DNA of 48,275 nucleotides from Clostridia bacterium (GCA_017453255.1 JAFTKN010000031.1:1-48275), one strand, 5' to 3'. Positions 25,416 through 34,537 are shown, counted from the stretch's first letter. The notes: generated from the letters alone by a model not told the origin. A program made the numbers and translations.

Positions 25416-26351
25416 ATGGGTACATTTTTATCAACCTTAGGACAAATAGGATATCTATTTCTTATAATAATTGTAGGTTTTTTGTTTGCGAAGCTTGCAA
25501 GGCTACCTGAAAAATCCACGGCGGTTTTATCAAGACTTGAAAGCGTGATATTTATGCCGTCACTTATAATTTCAAACTTTATGGCTAACTTCACTGTTAC
25601 TCGTTTAGCAACAGCGTGGAAATTCTTCTTGACAGGAAGTATAGTTATGGGTGTATCAATTCCTCTTGCATACTTCATTTCTCGCTTTACAGCTAAGGAC
25701 AAATATACAAGAAATATCCACCTATATAGCTTAGCCTTTGCAAACTTCGGCTTTATGGGTACTGCCGTTGTTTCAGGCTTATATCCCGAGCTGTTTACCG
25801 ACTATTTAATTTTGGTAACGCCATTTTGGATTTTAAATTATGGCTGGAGCGTTTCCTTCCTTTTAATGCCTAAGGAGGCAAGAGAAGGCAAGGGGGCAGT
25901 AATAAAGAGAATATGTAACCCAATGTTTGTAGGTATGCTTATTGGAATAGTTTTAGGACTTACTCAATTACCTCTTCCAGAATTTATAACAAGCACCTTA
26001 AATGGCTTGAGTAGCTGTATGTCACCTATAGCTATGCTAATTACTGGTATGACAGTTGCCTCAATAAGCATAAAATCCACATTAAAGGATAAGAGAATAT
26101 ATGTGCTTTCACTAATAAGGCTTATATTAATTCCTCTTGCATTTTTAGGCATATGCTCAGTCTTTCCAATAGATAGAAGCGTTGTGCTTTGTGGCTTGTG
26201 TGCACTTGCAATGCCCTTAGGCCTTAACACAGTAGTTATCCCAGGCGCATATGGTAAGGATACCGCCCACGCAGCAGGAATGGCAATAGTTTCCCACCTG
26301 CTTTCAGCCTTAACAATACCACTTATGATAAGTATATATTTTACAATATAA
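25416..26351 (+). CDS. AEC-family transporter (auxin efflux carrier type)
   Basis: A 311-residue membrane protein with about ten hydrophobic segments arranged as two repeats. It matches the AEC family of secondary carriers (malate, malonate or other small organic acids in bacteria). Landmarks are an N-terminal GFLFAKLARLPEKSTAVLS segment, the NFGFMGTAVVSGLYP region, and a C-terminal AMPLGLNTVVIPGAYGKD motif. It starts at ATG 25416 after AGGAGG. It is a single-gene transcript with a strong promoter and its own terminator. Substrate unknown. Confidence 0.88.
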   Translation: MGTFLSTLGQIGYLFLIIIVGFLFAKLARLPEKSTAVLSRLESVIFMPSLIISNFMANFTVTRLATAWKFFLTGSIVMGVSIPLAYFISRFTAKDKYTRNIHLYSLAFANFGFMGTAVVSGLYPELFTDYLILVTPFWILNYGWSVSFLLMPKEAREGKGAVIKRICNPMFVGMLIGIVLGLTQLPLPEFITSTLNGLSSCMSPIAMLITGMTVASISIKSTLKDKRIYVLSLIRLILIPLAFLGICSVFPIDRSVVLCGLCALAMPLGLNTVVIPGAYGKDTAHAAGMAIVSHLLSALTIPLMISIYFTI

Positions 26352-26353
26352 AC

Positions 26354-26386
26354 AAAAAAGGAAGCGAATTTTCGCTTCCTTTTTTA
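26354..26386. terminator. Bidirectional terminator between AEC gene and pnp
   Basis: A stem of about 14 bp (AAAGGAAGCGAA / TTCGCTTCCTTT) with T-runs on both strands, between convergent genes. Confidence 0.9.
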
Positions 26387-26400
26387 TGTTAATTTTAAAA

Positions 26401-28512
26401 TTAAAGTGCGTCTTTTCTTGAAAGGTTTGCACGACCCTTTTCGTCAAAGCCTAAGAACTTAACGTTAAATTCGTCGCCCTCCTTGCAAATGTCCTCAACC
26501 TTTTCGGTTCTTTCCTTTGCAAGCTTAGAAATGTGAACAAGACCTTCTCTGCCTGGAGCATATTCAACGAATGCACCAATAGGAATAATTCTTGTAACCT
26601 TAGCGCTGTAAATAGCACCAACCTCAGGCTCAAATACGATACCTGCAATAATAGCACGAGCTGATTCGATAGCATTCTTATCAACAGCTGAAATAAAGAT
26701 GCTTCCATCGTCCTCAATGTCAATCTTAGCGCCTGTATCAGCAACAATCTTTTGGATAACCTTTCCGCCAGTACCGATAACCTCGCGAATCTTATCTGGG
26801 TTAATCTTCATTGAAAGCATCTTAGGAGCATACTCGGAAACTTCCTTTCTTGCCTCTGGAATAGCCTTCAAAATAACCTTATCAATAATCTCGTCACGAC
26901 CAGCGTGTGTTTGCTCAAGAGCTCTCTTAATAATTTCAGGTGTAAGACCGTCAATCTTTAAGTCCATTTGGATAGATGTAATACCCTTGTGTGTACCAGC
27001 AACCTTGAAGTCCATATCGCCATAGAAGTCCTCAAGACCTTGAATGTCAATCATTGTATCCCAGCTACCGTCCTCAGCTGTGATAAGACCACAGGAGATA
27101 CCAGCAACAGGAGCCTTAATTGGAACACCAGCATCCATAAGAGCAAGAGTAGAGCCACAAACTGAAGCCTGTGAGGTTGAACCATTGGAGGAAATAACCT
27201 CAGAAACAAGTCTTATAGCATATGGGAACTCCTCAACTGATGGAAGAACAGGAACGAGCGAACGCTCAGCCAAAGCACCATGACCAATTTCACGTCTGCC
27301 AGGAGTTCTTGAAGCCTTAGCCTCACCTGTTGAGTAGCCAGGCATATTGTAGTGGTGCATATATCTCTTTTCTGTTTCCTCGTCAATGCCATCAAGCATC
27401 TGAGCATCAGAGATAGGACCGAGAGTAGCTATTGTCATAACCTGTGTTTGTCCACGTGTGAACATACCACTACCGTGAACCCTCTTGAATAGACCAACCT
27501 CAGCAGTTAAAGGTCTGATATCATTCATACCACGGCCGTCAACACGCTTCTTGTCCTCAAGTAACCATCTTCTGACAATCTTCTTTTGAATCTTGTAAAT
27601 AAGCTCAGCCATTCTTGCGCTGATTTCAGGATACTTTTCCTCAAATGTAGCAACAATGTTTTCCATAATAGGCTGCATCTTAGCATCTCTAACTGTCTTG
27701 TCGTCAGTGTCAAGCGCCTCCATTACATCCTTTTCACAGTATGCAAATACCTCGTCAAACATATCGTGGTCAAATTCGCAGGAAGGATAAGCAAACTTTG
27801 GCTTACCAATTTCATCAACAATTTGGTTGATAAACTTAATAAGCTTTTTAATTTCCTCGTGAGCAAGCATAATAGCATTATACATATCCTCGTCGGATAC
27901 CTCTTTAGCGCCTGCCTCAATCATAACTACCTTCTTTTCAGAAGCAGCAACTGTAAGCTCAAGAATACTCTTTTCTCTTTCTGCAAGAGTTGGGTTAATA
28001 ACAATCTTACCGTCAACCATACCAATGAAAAGACCACCGATAGGACCATTCCAAGGAATGTCTGAAATTGAAAGAGCAACTGAAGCACCAATCATAGCAG
28101 TAATTTCTGGTGAGCAGTCTGGGTCAACTGAAATTACAGTTAATGAAAGGTTTACGTCGTTTCTTAAATCCTTAGGGAATAAAGGTCTTACAGGACGGTC
28201 AATAACACGACCAGTAAGAACAGCCTTTTCAGAAGGCTTACCCTCACGCTTTAAGTAGCCACCAGGGATTTTACCAACTGAGTACATTCTTTCCTCATAG
28301 TCAACTGAAAGTGGAAGGAAGTCAATTCCTTCTCTTGGTGCTGCTGATGCAGTAGCACAAGCCAAAATTACTGTTTCGCCATAGCGTACCAATACGCTAC
28401 CGTTTGCAAGACCAGCCATCTTACCACTTTCGATAACAAGCTTTCTTCCTGCAAGCTCATACTCATAAACCTTGTATGAGTCAAATGTTTTTTCCTTAAA
28501 CATTTCTGCCAT
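26401..28512 (-). CDS. pnp: Polynucleotide phosphorylase
   Basis: A 703-residue phosphorolytic 3'-to-5' exoribonuclease of RNA decay. It has two RNase PH-like domains (about 10-235 and 315-545) joined by an alpha-helical linker, then a KH domain (about 555-615; REVIGTGGKVIQKI), and an S1 domain (about 625-695; GAIYSAKVTRIIPIGAFVEY). Length and order are normal for the family. It lies 219 bp downstream of rpsO on the same strand, the usual rpsO-pnp order. The gap contains a hairpin terminator and a long imperfect stem that could be an RNase III site for autocontrol. Confidence 0.97.
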   Translation of the reverse strand: MAEMFKEKTFDSYKVYEYELAGRKLVIESGKMAGLANGSVLVRYGETVILACATASAAPREGIDFLPLSVDYEERMYSVGKIPGGYLKREGKPSEKAVLTGRVIDRPVRPLFPKDLRNDVNLSLTVISVDPDCSPEITAMIGASVALSISDIPWNGPIGGLFIGMVDGKIVINPTLAEREKSILELTVAASEKKVVMIEAGAKEVSDEDMYNAIMLAHEEIKKLIKFINQIVDEIGKPKFAYPSCEFDHDMFDEVFAYCEKDVMEALDTDDKTVRDAKMQPIMENIVATFEEKYPEISARMAELIYKIQKKIVRRWLLEDKKRVDGRGMNDIRPLTAEVGLFKRVHGSGMFTRGQTQVMTIATLGPISDAQMLDGIDEETEKRYMHHYNMPGYSTGEAKASRTPGRREIGHGALAERSLVPVLPSVEEFPYAIRLVSEVISSNGSTSQASVCGSTLALMDAGVPIKAPVAGISCGLITAEDGSWDTMIDIQGLEDFYGDMDFKVAGTHKGITSIQMDLKIDGLTPEIIKRALEQTHAGRDEIIDKVILKAIPEARKEVSEYAPKMLSMKINPDKIREVIGTGGKVIQKIVADTGAKIDIEDDGSIFISAVDKNAIESARAIIAGIVFEPEVGAIYSAKVTRIIPIGAFVEYAPGREGLVHISKLAKERTEKVEDICKEGDEFNVKFLGFDEKGRANLSRKDAL

Positions 28513-28563
28513 TTTAAAATTCCTCCATTAAAATTTTTTATTTTCAAAACTCTGTGAGGGAAA

Positions 28564-28613
28564 TAGCATTTAACTAAAAATCGAAAATTCTTTCGGTGCT
28601 TAGTTAATTGCTA
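28564..28613 (-). promoter_or_regulatory. Long imperfect stem in the pnp leader
   Basis: TAGCATTTAACTAA (28564-28577) pairs with TTAGTTAATTGCTA (28600-28613), and the pairing continues outward imperfectly (CTGTGAG.. / ..CTCAC). Double-stranded pnp leaders are RNase III targets for autoregulation in other bacteria; here it is inferred from structure and position only. Confidence 0.45.
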
Positions 28614-28671
28614 CTATCCACTCACTCAACCTGTGACCCTTCAGAAGAGAAGGGGAATTAAAAGAAATATT

Positions 28672-28694
28672 GGCTGTGCAGTGACTGCACAGCC
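28672..28694 (-). terminator. Hairpin between rpsO and pnp
   Basis: A perfect 10-bp stem, GGCTGTGCAG-TGA-CTGCACAGCC. On the minus strand it is followed by AATATTTCTTTT, a poor T-tract, so it probably acts as a partial terminator or processing site that allows read-through into pnp. Confidence 0.7.
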
Positions 28695-28731
28695 AAGCTT
28701 TCGCACACTGCGATTTTCTTTTAAATGCTAA

Positions 28732-28986
28732 TTACTTTCTTAAGCCAAGCTTTTCAACGATAGCACGGTAACGGTTGATATCGTTCTTTGCAAGGTAGTT
28801 AAGAAGGTTACGTCTGTGACCAACCATCTTCAAAAGACCTCTACGGCTGTGGTGGTCATTAGCGTTGTTCTTAAGATGCTCGTTTAAGTTGTTGATACGG
28901 CTTGTAAGAAGTGCGATTTGTACCTCTGGTGAGCCTGTGTCGCCCTCGTGAGCAGCATAAGTCTTAATGATTTCCTGCTTGTTCAT
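28732..28986 (-). CDS. rpsO: 30S ribosomal protein S15
   Basis: An 84-residue S15 (usual 88-89). It keeps [19 protein letters not shown], the [15 protein letters not shown] block that binds the 16S three-way junction, and NYLAKND near the C-terminus. It starts at 28986 with GAGGTG 7 bases upstream. It has a strong promoter about 105 bp upstream and a structured leader, and leads into pnp. Confidence 0.97.
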   Translation of the reverse strand: MNKQEIIKTYAAHEGDTGSPEVQIALLTSRINNLNEHLKNNANDHHSRRGLLKMVGHRRNLLNYLAKNDINRYRAIVEKLGLRK

Positions 28987-28994
28987 TTTTTCAC

Positions 28995-29088
28995 CTCATA
29001 ATTTTTATTTAGCCCAAATACTGTGCAAATGGTGGGTGAATGCCTTTTGGCCTTAGTCCATAAGCTCGGTATTGGCGCTACGCACGTA
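28995..29088 (-). promoter_or_regulatory. Structured leader of rpsO (candidate S15 autoregulatory site)
   Basis: Between the promoter and the start codon the RNA can close with AGCGCCAATA and TATTTGGGCT (8 of 10 pairs) around a GCC-AAAA-GGC hairpin. S15 represses its own leader in many phyla through varied structures. Assignment here rests on position and foldability only. Confidence 0.4.
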
Positions 29089-29117
29089 ATTATAACACAA
29101 ACGTTCCTATTTGTAAA
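29089..29117 (-). promoter_or_regulatory. Promoter of rpsO
   Basis: On the minus strand, TTTACA (29112-29117), a 17-bp spacer and TATAAT (29089-29094) with an extended -10. Confidence 0.75.
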
Positions 29118-29130
29118 GACCTTTTTTAAA

Positions 29131-29496
29131 TTATTTTTTCTTTTTAATAAAAGAGGTAACAAGCACATATGCACCAGAGAATGTTAAGAGAATACCAAGA
29201 ACAATTTTAGGTATATGAGGGCTTATCACGTTTGCAAGGTGAGAAAATATATAGCTACCAAGCATACCAAATAAAATCATAATAGCAATTTGTAGGGGAT
29301 AGATTTTCCTTTTTCTGAAATGGTAAAAAAGAGAAGCACCACCCGCTAAAATAAAGAATATTAAATTAGTTCCCTGTGACGTCATTTGGTCTAAATTCAG
29401 ATACTGGGTGAGGTAAATAATGAAAAGTCCACCCCCACCAACACCCATTCCCATAAGAACTGAAATTAAAAAAGCAATTACCATTGATATTATCAA
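29131..29496 (-). CDS. TauE/SafE-family half-transporter, second half
   Basis: A 121-residue membrane protein with about four hydrophobic segments and the MGMGVGGGGLFIIYL motif that marks one half of TauE/SafE exporters (usual full length about 250, two such halves). The start is taken as TTG (29496): GAGGGGAG lies about 10 bases upstream, overlapping the end of the preceding gene, and the alternative ATG at residue 5 is too far from that site. It ends in a basic KKKK tail. With its neighbour it would make a hetero-oligomeric carrier for sulfite, sulfonates or related anions; substrate unknown. Confidence 0.75.
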   Translation of the reverse strand: MIISMVIAFLISVLMGMGVGGGGLFIIYLTQYLNLDQMTSQGTNLIFFILAGGASLFYHFRKRKIYPLQIAIMILFGMLGSYIFSHLANVISPHIPKIVLGILLTFSGAYVLVTSFIKKKK

Positions 29497-29512
29497 AATT
29501 CAACCACTCCCC

Positions 29513-29899
29513 TCAGTTAATTATCATATTTATCCCTGAATAAATGATAAGCAGAGAAAAAATCACGTTTAGATATTTTGTATTAAGCCTTCCTACCAAA
29601 AAAGCACCTAAAAGTCCACCTAATACAGTAAAAATACCAATTTCCCTAAGAAGCGAAAACTCAATAGCTCCAGCATTATAATAAGCAAAAATCCCTATAA
29701 GCGAAATAGGAATAGTAGCACAAAGCGTGCTTGCATAAATATCCTTTTTTTCGTTTTTCGTAAGGCTTGATAATAGAAAAACAAAGAGTATTCCACCTCC
29801 AGTTCCTAAAAAGCCATTTACACCACCTGCAATAAATGAGCCTAACGAAAAGGCTAAAAATCCAAGTATTTTATGATTACCCTTTAAATTCATCTTCAA
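29513..29899 (-). CDS. TauE/SafE-family half-transporter, first half
   Basis: A 128-residue membrane protein with about four hydrophobic segments. It has the VNGFLGTGGGILFVFLL motif, equivalent to the N-terminal half of TauE/SafE permeases. It is transcribed just before the second half with a 16-bp gap. Two complete half-genes with separate starts, instead of one about 250-residue gene with a frameshift, point to a stable split form. The start ATG (29899) follows GGAGC. Confidence 0.75.
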   Translation of the reverse strand: MKMNLKGNHKILGFLAFSLGSFIAGGVNGFLGTGGGILFVFLLSSLTKNEKKDIYASTLCATIPISLIGIFAYYNAGAIEFSLLREIGIFTVLGGLLGAFLVGRLNTKYLNVIFSLLIIYSGINMIIN

Positions 29900-29964
29900 A
29901 GCTCCTAAAAAATTTTACTTTTGTCAAAAATCTATTGTTTTTTTATTTTATTTCTGTTATTATA

Positions 29965-29970
29965 TATAAT
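29965..29970 (+). promoter_or_regulatory. -10 element before the structured RNA
   Basis: TATAAT, with a weak -35 (TTTATT, 29942-29947). It would start transcription near 29977. Confidence 0.5.
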
Positions 29971-29976
29971 AGAGTA

Positions 29977-30118
29977 ATGTATAGCCTTACTTAAATCAAA
30001 GGTCGGACAATGGCTCGCTGATTTATTGTTATAAGACAAATTGGTTCGATTTACGTAAGGGTGAGAAATTGATTTTCTCTTTTGTGACTAAATAACACAT
30101 ATATTATGTGCTATTTTA
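29977..30118 (+). ncRNA. Unidentified structured RNA or 5' leader of ftsK
   Basis: A long closing stem pairs CCTTAC-TAAATC (29985-29997) with GATTTA-GTAAGG (30048-30060); only a T/C mismatch interrupts 12 pairs. Inside is ACAAT / ATTGT (30007-30011 with 30024-30028). Downstream come GAGAAA / TTTCTC (30063-30079) followed by TTTT, and a second hairpin CACATA-TAT-TATGTG with T-run. Two terminator-like hairpins after a compact domain suggest either a small RNA or an attenuation leader of ftsK. It does not match 6S, SRP, tmRNA or a riboswitch class that I recognise. Confidence 0.5.
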
Positions 30119-30174
30119 GTGTAAAGTTATTACGATACGAGTATTTTTTGACAAGATTGTAGAAAGGAAAAGAA

Positions 30175-33100
30175 ATGAAGAAAAAGGCTAAGGAAAGAAA
30201 TCAGACATTACAAGCTTTTCTTGATGTAATCAATAAAATTATGCCCTATGCACTTGCATGCTTTGCAGCAGTCGTTATCTTAGGGCTTTCAAATATAATT
30301 CCATTTGACAGAACTGTTGGAAGGGGGCTTGCGCATATTGCCAATGCCTTGAGGGGAGTTTTTTCCAATTTTGGAGCTATTGTTTTTGCAATACTTCTTT
30401 TATACCATGCGTTCTTTTGGAGATATGATATAAAGCGTAAAATATGCTTAAGACGTGTATTTTGCTCCGTTGTTACCGTTATCTTTGTTGGTATTTTTCA
30501 GCATCTTGTTGAATATGACAGATACGGCTTTGCAACCGATGCCTCAACTCTTTATGAGCTTGCCACAGTAAATGAGTTTCACGCAAGCCATGGTGGTGGG
30601 GTTTTAGGTGGAGTTATAGGTAATGTAATGCACGAGCATATGTGGACTTGGGTTGCATATCTTATAGTTTTCATTGTTCTTTTGTTTATGATTCTACAGC
30701 TATTTAACATAACACCATATTCAATGCTTAATGCAGTAGCTGAAAGAAATAAGGCAGAAAAAGAAGCTGAAAAGGAAAGAAAAAAGCAGGAAAAGGCATA
30801 TAAAAAAGCCAGAAAACGTAAGAATATAAGCATTTATGACGATGCCGACGATACAAGAGAGGTTGCCTTTGCAAGAAATACAAGGGATAAAGAGCCTGAA
30901 TGCTTAAATATCAGCGAATATATTGAAAAAACAAGAAATGAGCAAAGAGAAATGCTCGATGTTGACGATAAAATTATCGAGGACGACGAGGATATTGTAA
31001 CTGAGCAGGTGTCAAATCAATTCCGTCCATATGATGAGGAAAAGGACGGCTTGTCCCAAGCGCCTGATAATGAGTGTGGTGGCGAGCTTTATGTTACTAC
31101 AAGTCAGGTAAAAGAGGCAGAGGAGGAAGACTGGGAGCCAATGGAGGAAAGCTCTTCCTTTGAAATGAGTAAGGATACAGAGGCTCTTTGTAACGAAACA
31201 ACAACCGTATATATTAATCCAAGCGACCTTATGACAAGCTCAAGCAAAAGTAGCTTTAAGCTGAACGATGTAAGCGAGGCTGAGGAGCTTTATGACCCAA
31301 TGATAGTTGACGATGAGGAGGAAAAAGCTCCAGTAATCGTTGATTCCTCTTACAAAAAGGAAGTAGTTATAGAAAGAGAAAGTGACTTTGTAGTAGAGGA
31401 AGACGAGCCCTCATACGAGGAGGAAGCATATACCTCTTATGAAAAAAATGAGGACGAGCAAAGTGATGGCGAGCTAATATTTGAGCCAGCAGTCGAAGAA
31501 GAGGAAGCTGTTGAGAAAGCTGAATACGAGGCTGAAGAAATCAAAGAGAGCTATGATGAGGAAAATACCCCTGAGGAAATAAGCACTGAGGATGAGGATG
31601 AAAAGACCTACGAGGAAATTATAAAGGAGCTTAAAAAGACAAAAATTGAGCAGGGCAACTCTAAAAATTCAGTTATAATTGAGGAAAGAGAAGGAGAGGA
31701 CGATACAATCATTAAATATGATGATTATGTATCATCTTCTAAGCTCGCAAAGAATAATGGTGAGAGTGTAAAGGAGGAGAAAAAGGAGGAAAAGAAGGAA
31801 TTTGTTCCAAAGCCAAAGAAGAACTATGTGTTCCCACCTCTCTCATATTTACAAGCTCCACAAAATGATACAATGAGTGATGAGGCTCGTGATGAGCTTC
31901 AAAATAACGCAAGAATAATTGTTGAAACCTTAAATAACTTTAATGTAAAAACAGAAATTTCGACAATAACAAGAGGTCCAACGGTTACAAGATATGAGCT
32001 AACTCCAGCACCAGGTGTAAGAGTACGTTCTATAGCTAATCTGGTTGACGATATTGCTATGAACTTAGCCGCAGAGGGCATACGTATTGAGTGCCCTATC
32101 CCAGGTAAAAGCGCTGTGGGAATTGAGGTTCCTAATAAGGTTACAAGTATGGTATATCTCAGAGAGCTTTTGGAGGATGCTAAATTCAAAACTGCAAAGG
32201 GTCCTATGACCTGTGCCTTAGGTAAGAGCATTTCTGGCGAAAATATTTATGTTGATATTGAAAAAACCCCACACCTTTTAATTGCTGGTGCAACAGGTAT
32301 GGGTAAATCCGTATGTATCAACTCCCTTCTTGTAAGCTTACTTTATAAGACAACACCAGACGATGTAAGGCTTATACTTATTGACCCAAAAAGAGTTGAA
32401 TTATCAAACTATAACGGTATTCCACACCTTTTAGTTCCAGTTGTTTGTGAGCCTAAGAAATCACTTGGTGCACTTCAATGGGCAGTTACAGAAATGGAAA
32501 GCCGTTTTGAAACAATTGAGCAGGCAGGAGTGAGAAATCTACACGAGTTTAACGAAAAGGTAGATAATGGCTATCCTGCTGATAAAATGGCAAGAGTTCT
32601 TATCGTAATTGATGAGCTTGCTGACTTGAAAATGGCAGTTCCCGATATTGAGGGACATATTACACGTCTAACACAAAAGGCAAGAGCTGCTGGTATTCAT
32701 ATTATTATCGGTACTCAAAGACCATCTGTTGACGTTATTACAGGTCTTATTAAGAGTAATATTCCATCACGTATAGCATTCAGAGTTCCTTCGCAGGTTG
32801 ACTCAAGAACAATTCTTGATGAGGTAGGAGCAGAAAAGCTTGTAAGCCGTGGTGATATGCTTGTAAAGATAGTTGGAGCTTTGCGTCCTGCACGTGTTCA
32901 GGGCTCATTTGTAAAGGCATCTGAAATTCAGTATGTAATTGATTTCTGGAAGGAAAATTCGCCTGCTGAATATGACGAGGAGGTTATGCACCAAATCGAC
33001 AATAATGCTGCAAAGCTTGCAAAGAATGAAAAGGGTAATGATGATTTTGAAGAGGGCTCAGATGGTGGAGCAGGTGGTGACGACCTTGATCCAGAATTCT

Positions 33101-33312
33101 ATAATGCTCTTGAGCTTGCCTGTGAAATGGGCAAAATATCATCTTCATTCCTACAAAGAAAGCTAAGACTCGGCTTCCAAAGGGCGGCAAGGCTTATCGA
33201 CCAAATGGAGGAATGTGGCTACATAGGAGAGGCAAACGGCTCAAAGCCTCGTGATGTGCTTATTACCAAGGAAGATTTCAGAGAATTAATGATGAGAAGA
33301 AATGACGAATAA
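30175..33312 (+). CDS. FtsK/SpoIIIE-type DNA translocase
   Basis: A 1045-residue septal DNA pump that moves chromosome through closing septa. The N-terminus has about four membrane segments within residues 15-185. A very acidic, low-complexity linker runs from about 190 to 540. The motor follows: Walker A GATGMGKS (Lys711), Walker B VLIVIDELADL, and GTQRPSVDVITGLIKSNIP. The C-terminal gamma winged helix (about 975-1040; SSFLQRKLRLGFQRAARLIDQM) reads orienting DNA motifs. The linker is longer than in Bacillus SpoIIIE (about 790 residues in all). The ATG follows AGAAAGGA. With spo0A in the same window it may serve both division and sporulation. It leads a string of close genes. Confidence 0.95.
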   Translation: MKKKAKERNQTLQAFLDVINKIMPYALACFAAVVILGLSNIIPFDRTVGRGLAHIANALRGVFSNFGAIVFAILLLYHAFFWRYDIKRKICLRRVFCSVVTVIFVGIFQHLVEYDRYGFATDASTLYELATVNEFHASHGGGVLGGVIGNVMHEHMWTWVAYLIVFIVLLFMILQLFNITPYSMLNAVAERNKAEKEAEKERKKQEKAYKKARKRKNISIYDDADDTREVAFARNTRDKEPECLNISEYIEKTRNEQREMLDVDDKIIEDDEDIVTEQVSNQFRPYDEEKDGLSQAPDNECGGELYVTTSQVKEAEEEDWEPMEESSSFEMSKDTEALCNETTTVYINPSDLMTSSSKSSFKLNDVSEAEELYDPMIVDDEEEKAPVIVDSSYKKEVVIERESDFVVEEDEPSYEEEAYTSYEKNEDEQSDGELIFEPAVEEEEAVEKAEYEAEEIKESYDEENTPEEISTEDEDEKTYEEIIKELKKTKIEQGNSKNSVIIEEREGEDDTIIKYDDYVSSSKLAKNNGESVKEEKKEEKKEFVPKPKKNYVFPPLSYLQAPQNDTMSDEARDELQNNARIIVETLNNFNVKTEISTITRGPTVTRYELTPAPGVRVRSIANLVDDIAMNLAAEGIRIECPIPGKSAVGIEVPNKVTSMVYLRELLEDAKFKTAKGPMTCALGKSISGENIYVDIEKTPHLLIAGATGMGKSVCINSLLVSLLYKTTPDDVRLILIDPKRVELSNYNGIPHLLVPVVCEPKKSLGALQWAVTEMESRFETIEQAGVRNLHEFNEKVDNGYPADKMARVLIVIDELADLKMAVPDIEGHITRLTQKARAAGIHIIIGTQRPSVDVITGLIKSNIPSRIAFRVPSQVDSRTILDEVGAEKLVSRGDMLVKIVGALRPARVQGSFVKASEIQYVIDFWKENSPAEYDEEVMHQIDNNAAKLAKNEKGNDDFEEGSDGGAGGDDLDPEFYNALELACEMGKISSSFLQRKLRLGFQRAARLIDQMEECGYIGEANGSKPRDVLITKEDFRELMMRRNDE

Positions 33313-33333
33313 TATTCGTACAGTGGAGTATTT

Positions 33334-33996
33334 ATGGGAAAATTTATAGCTATTGATGGGCTTGACGGCTCAGGCAAGGGTACTCAAAGCGAAAAGCTTG
33401 TTGAATACCTAAGGTCACAGGGGAAGAAGGTAAGAGTATTATCCTTCCCAATGTACGAAAATGAAAGCTCAGCATTTGTAAAAATGTATCTTGATGGAAG
33501 GCTTGGAGATAAGCCCTCTGATACAAATGCTTATGTAGCATCTATGTTTTTTGCCTCCGATAGATATATAAGCTATGTAACAGATTGGAAAAAGGATATT
33601 GAGGATAAGGAAACCTACGTTATCGCAAACAGATACGCAAGTGCAAATGCAGTTCATCAATTATCTAAGCTACCAAAAAACGAGTGGGATAGATTTCTTG
33701 CTTGGCTATGGGATTTTGAATTTAAAAAGCTCGGCTTACCTGAGCCTGATTCAGTAATTTACTTGGAATTGCCACCAAGGCTTTCCTTGTCCCTTGTTAG
33801 GCATAGAAGTCAGGAAACAGGGCAGAAAATGGATATTCACGAAAAGGATACTGCTTATATGGAAAAGTGCTATGACGCAGCTCTTTATTCCTGTGAAAAG
33901 CTAAATTGGGATAGAGTAAAATGCTATGATGGCGACCAAATTCGTACACGTGAGGACATTTTTGAGGAAATTAAGAATATAGCAGAGGGGCTTTAA
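33334..33996 (+). CDS. tmk: Thymidylate kinase-like protein
   Basis: A 220-residue P-loop nucleotide kinase that fits dTMP kinase (dTMP to dTDP). The P-loop is GLDGSGKGT (9-17), the LID-side region is RHRSQETG, and the base-binding block is ANRYASANAVHQ. Classical Tmk has DRYxxSSxAYQ there; Asp to Asn, and other changes, mark a divergent subgroup, so another deoxynucleoside monophosphate could be the substrate. It lies 21 bp after ftsK and 1 bp before the DJ-1-like gene, in an apparent operon. Confidence 0.85.
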   Translation: MGKFIAIDGLDGSGKGTQSEKLVEYLRSQGKKVRVLSFPMYENESSAFVKMYLDGRLGDKPSDTNAYVASMFFASDRYISYVTDWKKDIEDKETYVIANRYASANAVHQLSKLPKNEWDRFLAWLWDFEFKKLGLPEPDSVIYLELPPRLSLSLVRHRSQETGQKMDIHEKDTAYMEKCYDAALYSCEKLNWDRVKCYDGDQIRTREDIFEEIKNIAEGL

Positions 33997-33997
33997 T

Positions 33998-34537
33998 ATG
34001 GTATATTTGTTTTTAGCAAATGGCTTTGAGGAAATAGAGGCTCTTACTCCTGTTGATTATTTAAGACGAGCAGGTAAAGAGGTTAAAACCATAGGAATAG
34101 GTGGTAAAAGCATTACTGGCTCACATGGTATTACTGTTTCTTGCGATATGTGTGAGTGTGAGCTTGATTTGAATTCAAGCTTTGAAATGATAATTTTACC
34201 AGGTGGCTTACCTGGCTCAACAAACCTTGATAATAGCCACGTGGTTGACCATTTTATAAATCGAGCAGTAAATGAGGACAAGTTTATTTGTGCTATTTGT
34301 GCAGCTCCATTTATACTTGGTAAAAGAAATGTATTAAATGGAAAAAATGCTTGCTGTTATCCTGGCTTTGAATCTCAGCTTACGGGTGCAAATGTGAAAG
34401 AGGACGGATGCGTTCGTGACGGCAAAATCATTACAGCAAGAGCAATGGGCAAGGCAAATGAATTTTCACTTGAAATAATAGATGCGCTTTGTGGAAGCGA
34501 AATGAAGGAAAAGCTAAAGGCTTCAGTTTTGCTTTAA
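33998..34537 (+). CDS. DJ-1/PfpI (YajL/ThiJ) family protein
   Basis: A 179-residue DJ-1 superfamily protein. The reactive cysteine is Cys101 in AICAAP at the nucleophile elbow, with the acidic partner Glu14 in EEIEALTP. The family includes chaperone and deglycase-like stress proteins; the precise activity is unsettled. The ATG is 1 bp after the tmk-like stop, which suggests coupled translation. Confidence 0.88.
   Translation: MVYLFLANGFEEIEALTPVDYLRRAGKEVKTIGIGGKSITGSHGITVSCDMCECELDLNSSFEMIILPGGLPGSTNLDNSHVVDHFINRAVNEDKFICAICAAPFILGKRNVLNGKNACCYPGFESQLTGANVKEDGCVRDGKIITARAMGKANEFSLEIIDALCGSEMKEKLKASVLL

Noticed and set aside
28595..28660. Separate small gene between rpsO and pnp
   Set aside because: No start with a ribosome binding site and no frame longer than a few codons; the stretch is explained by leader stems.
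29977..30118. 6S RNA, SRP RNA or fluoride riboswitch
   Set aside because: The closed domain is about 76 bases, too short for 6S; the SRP tetraloop-S-domain sequence and fluoride-motif conserved bases are absent.
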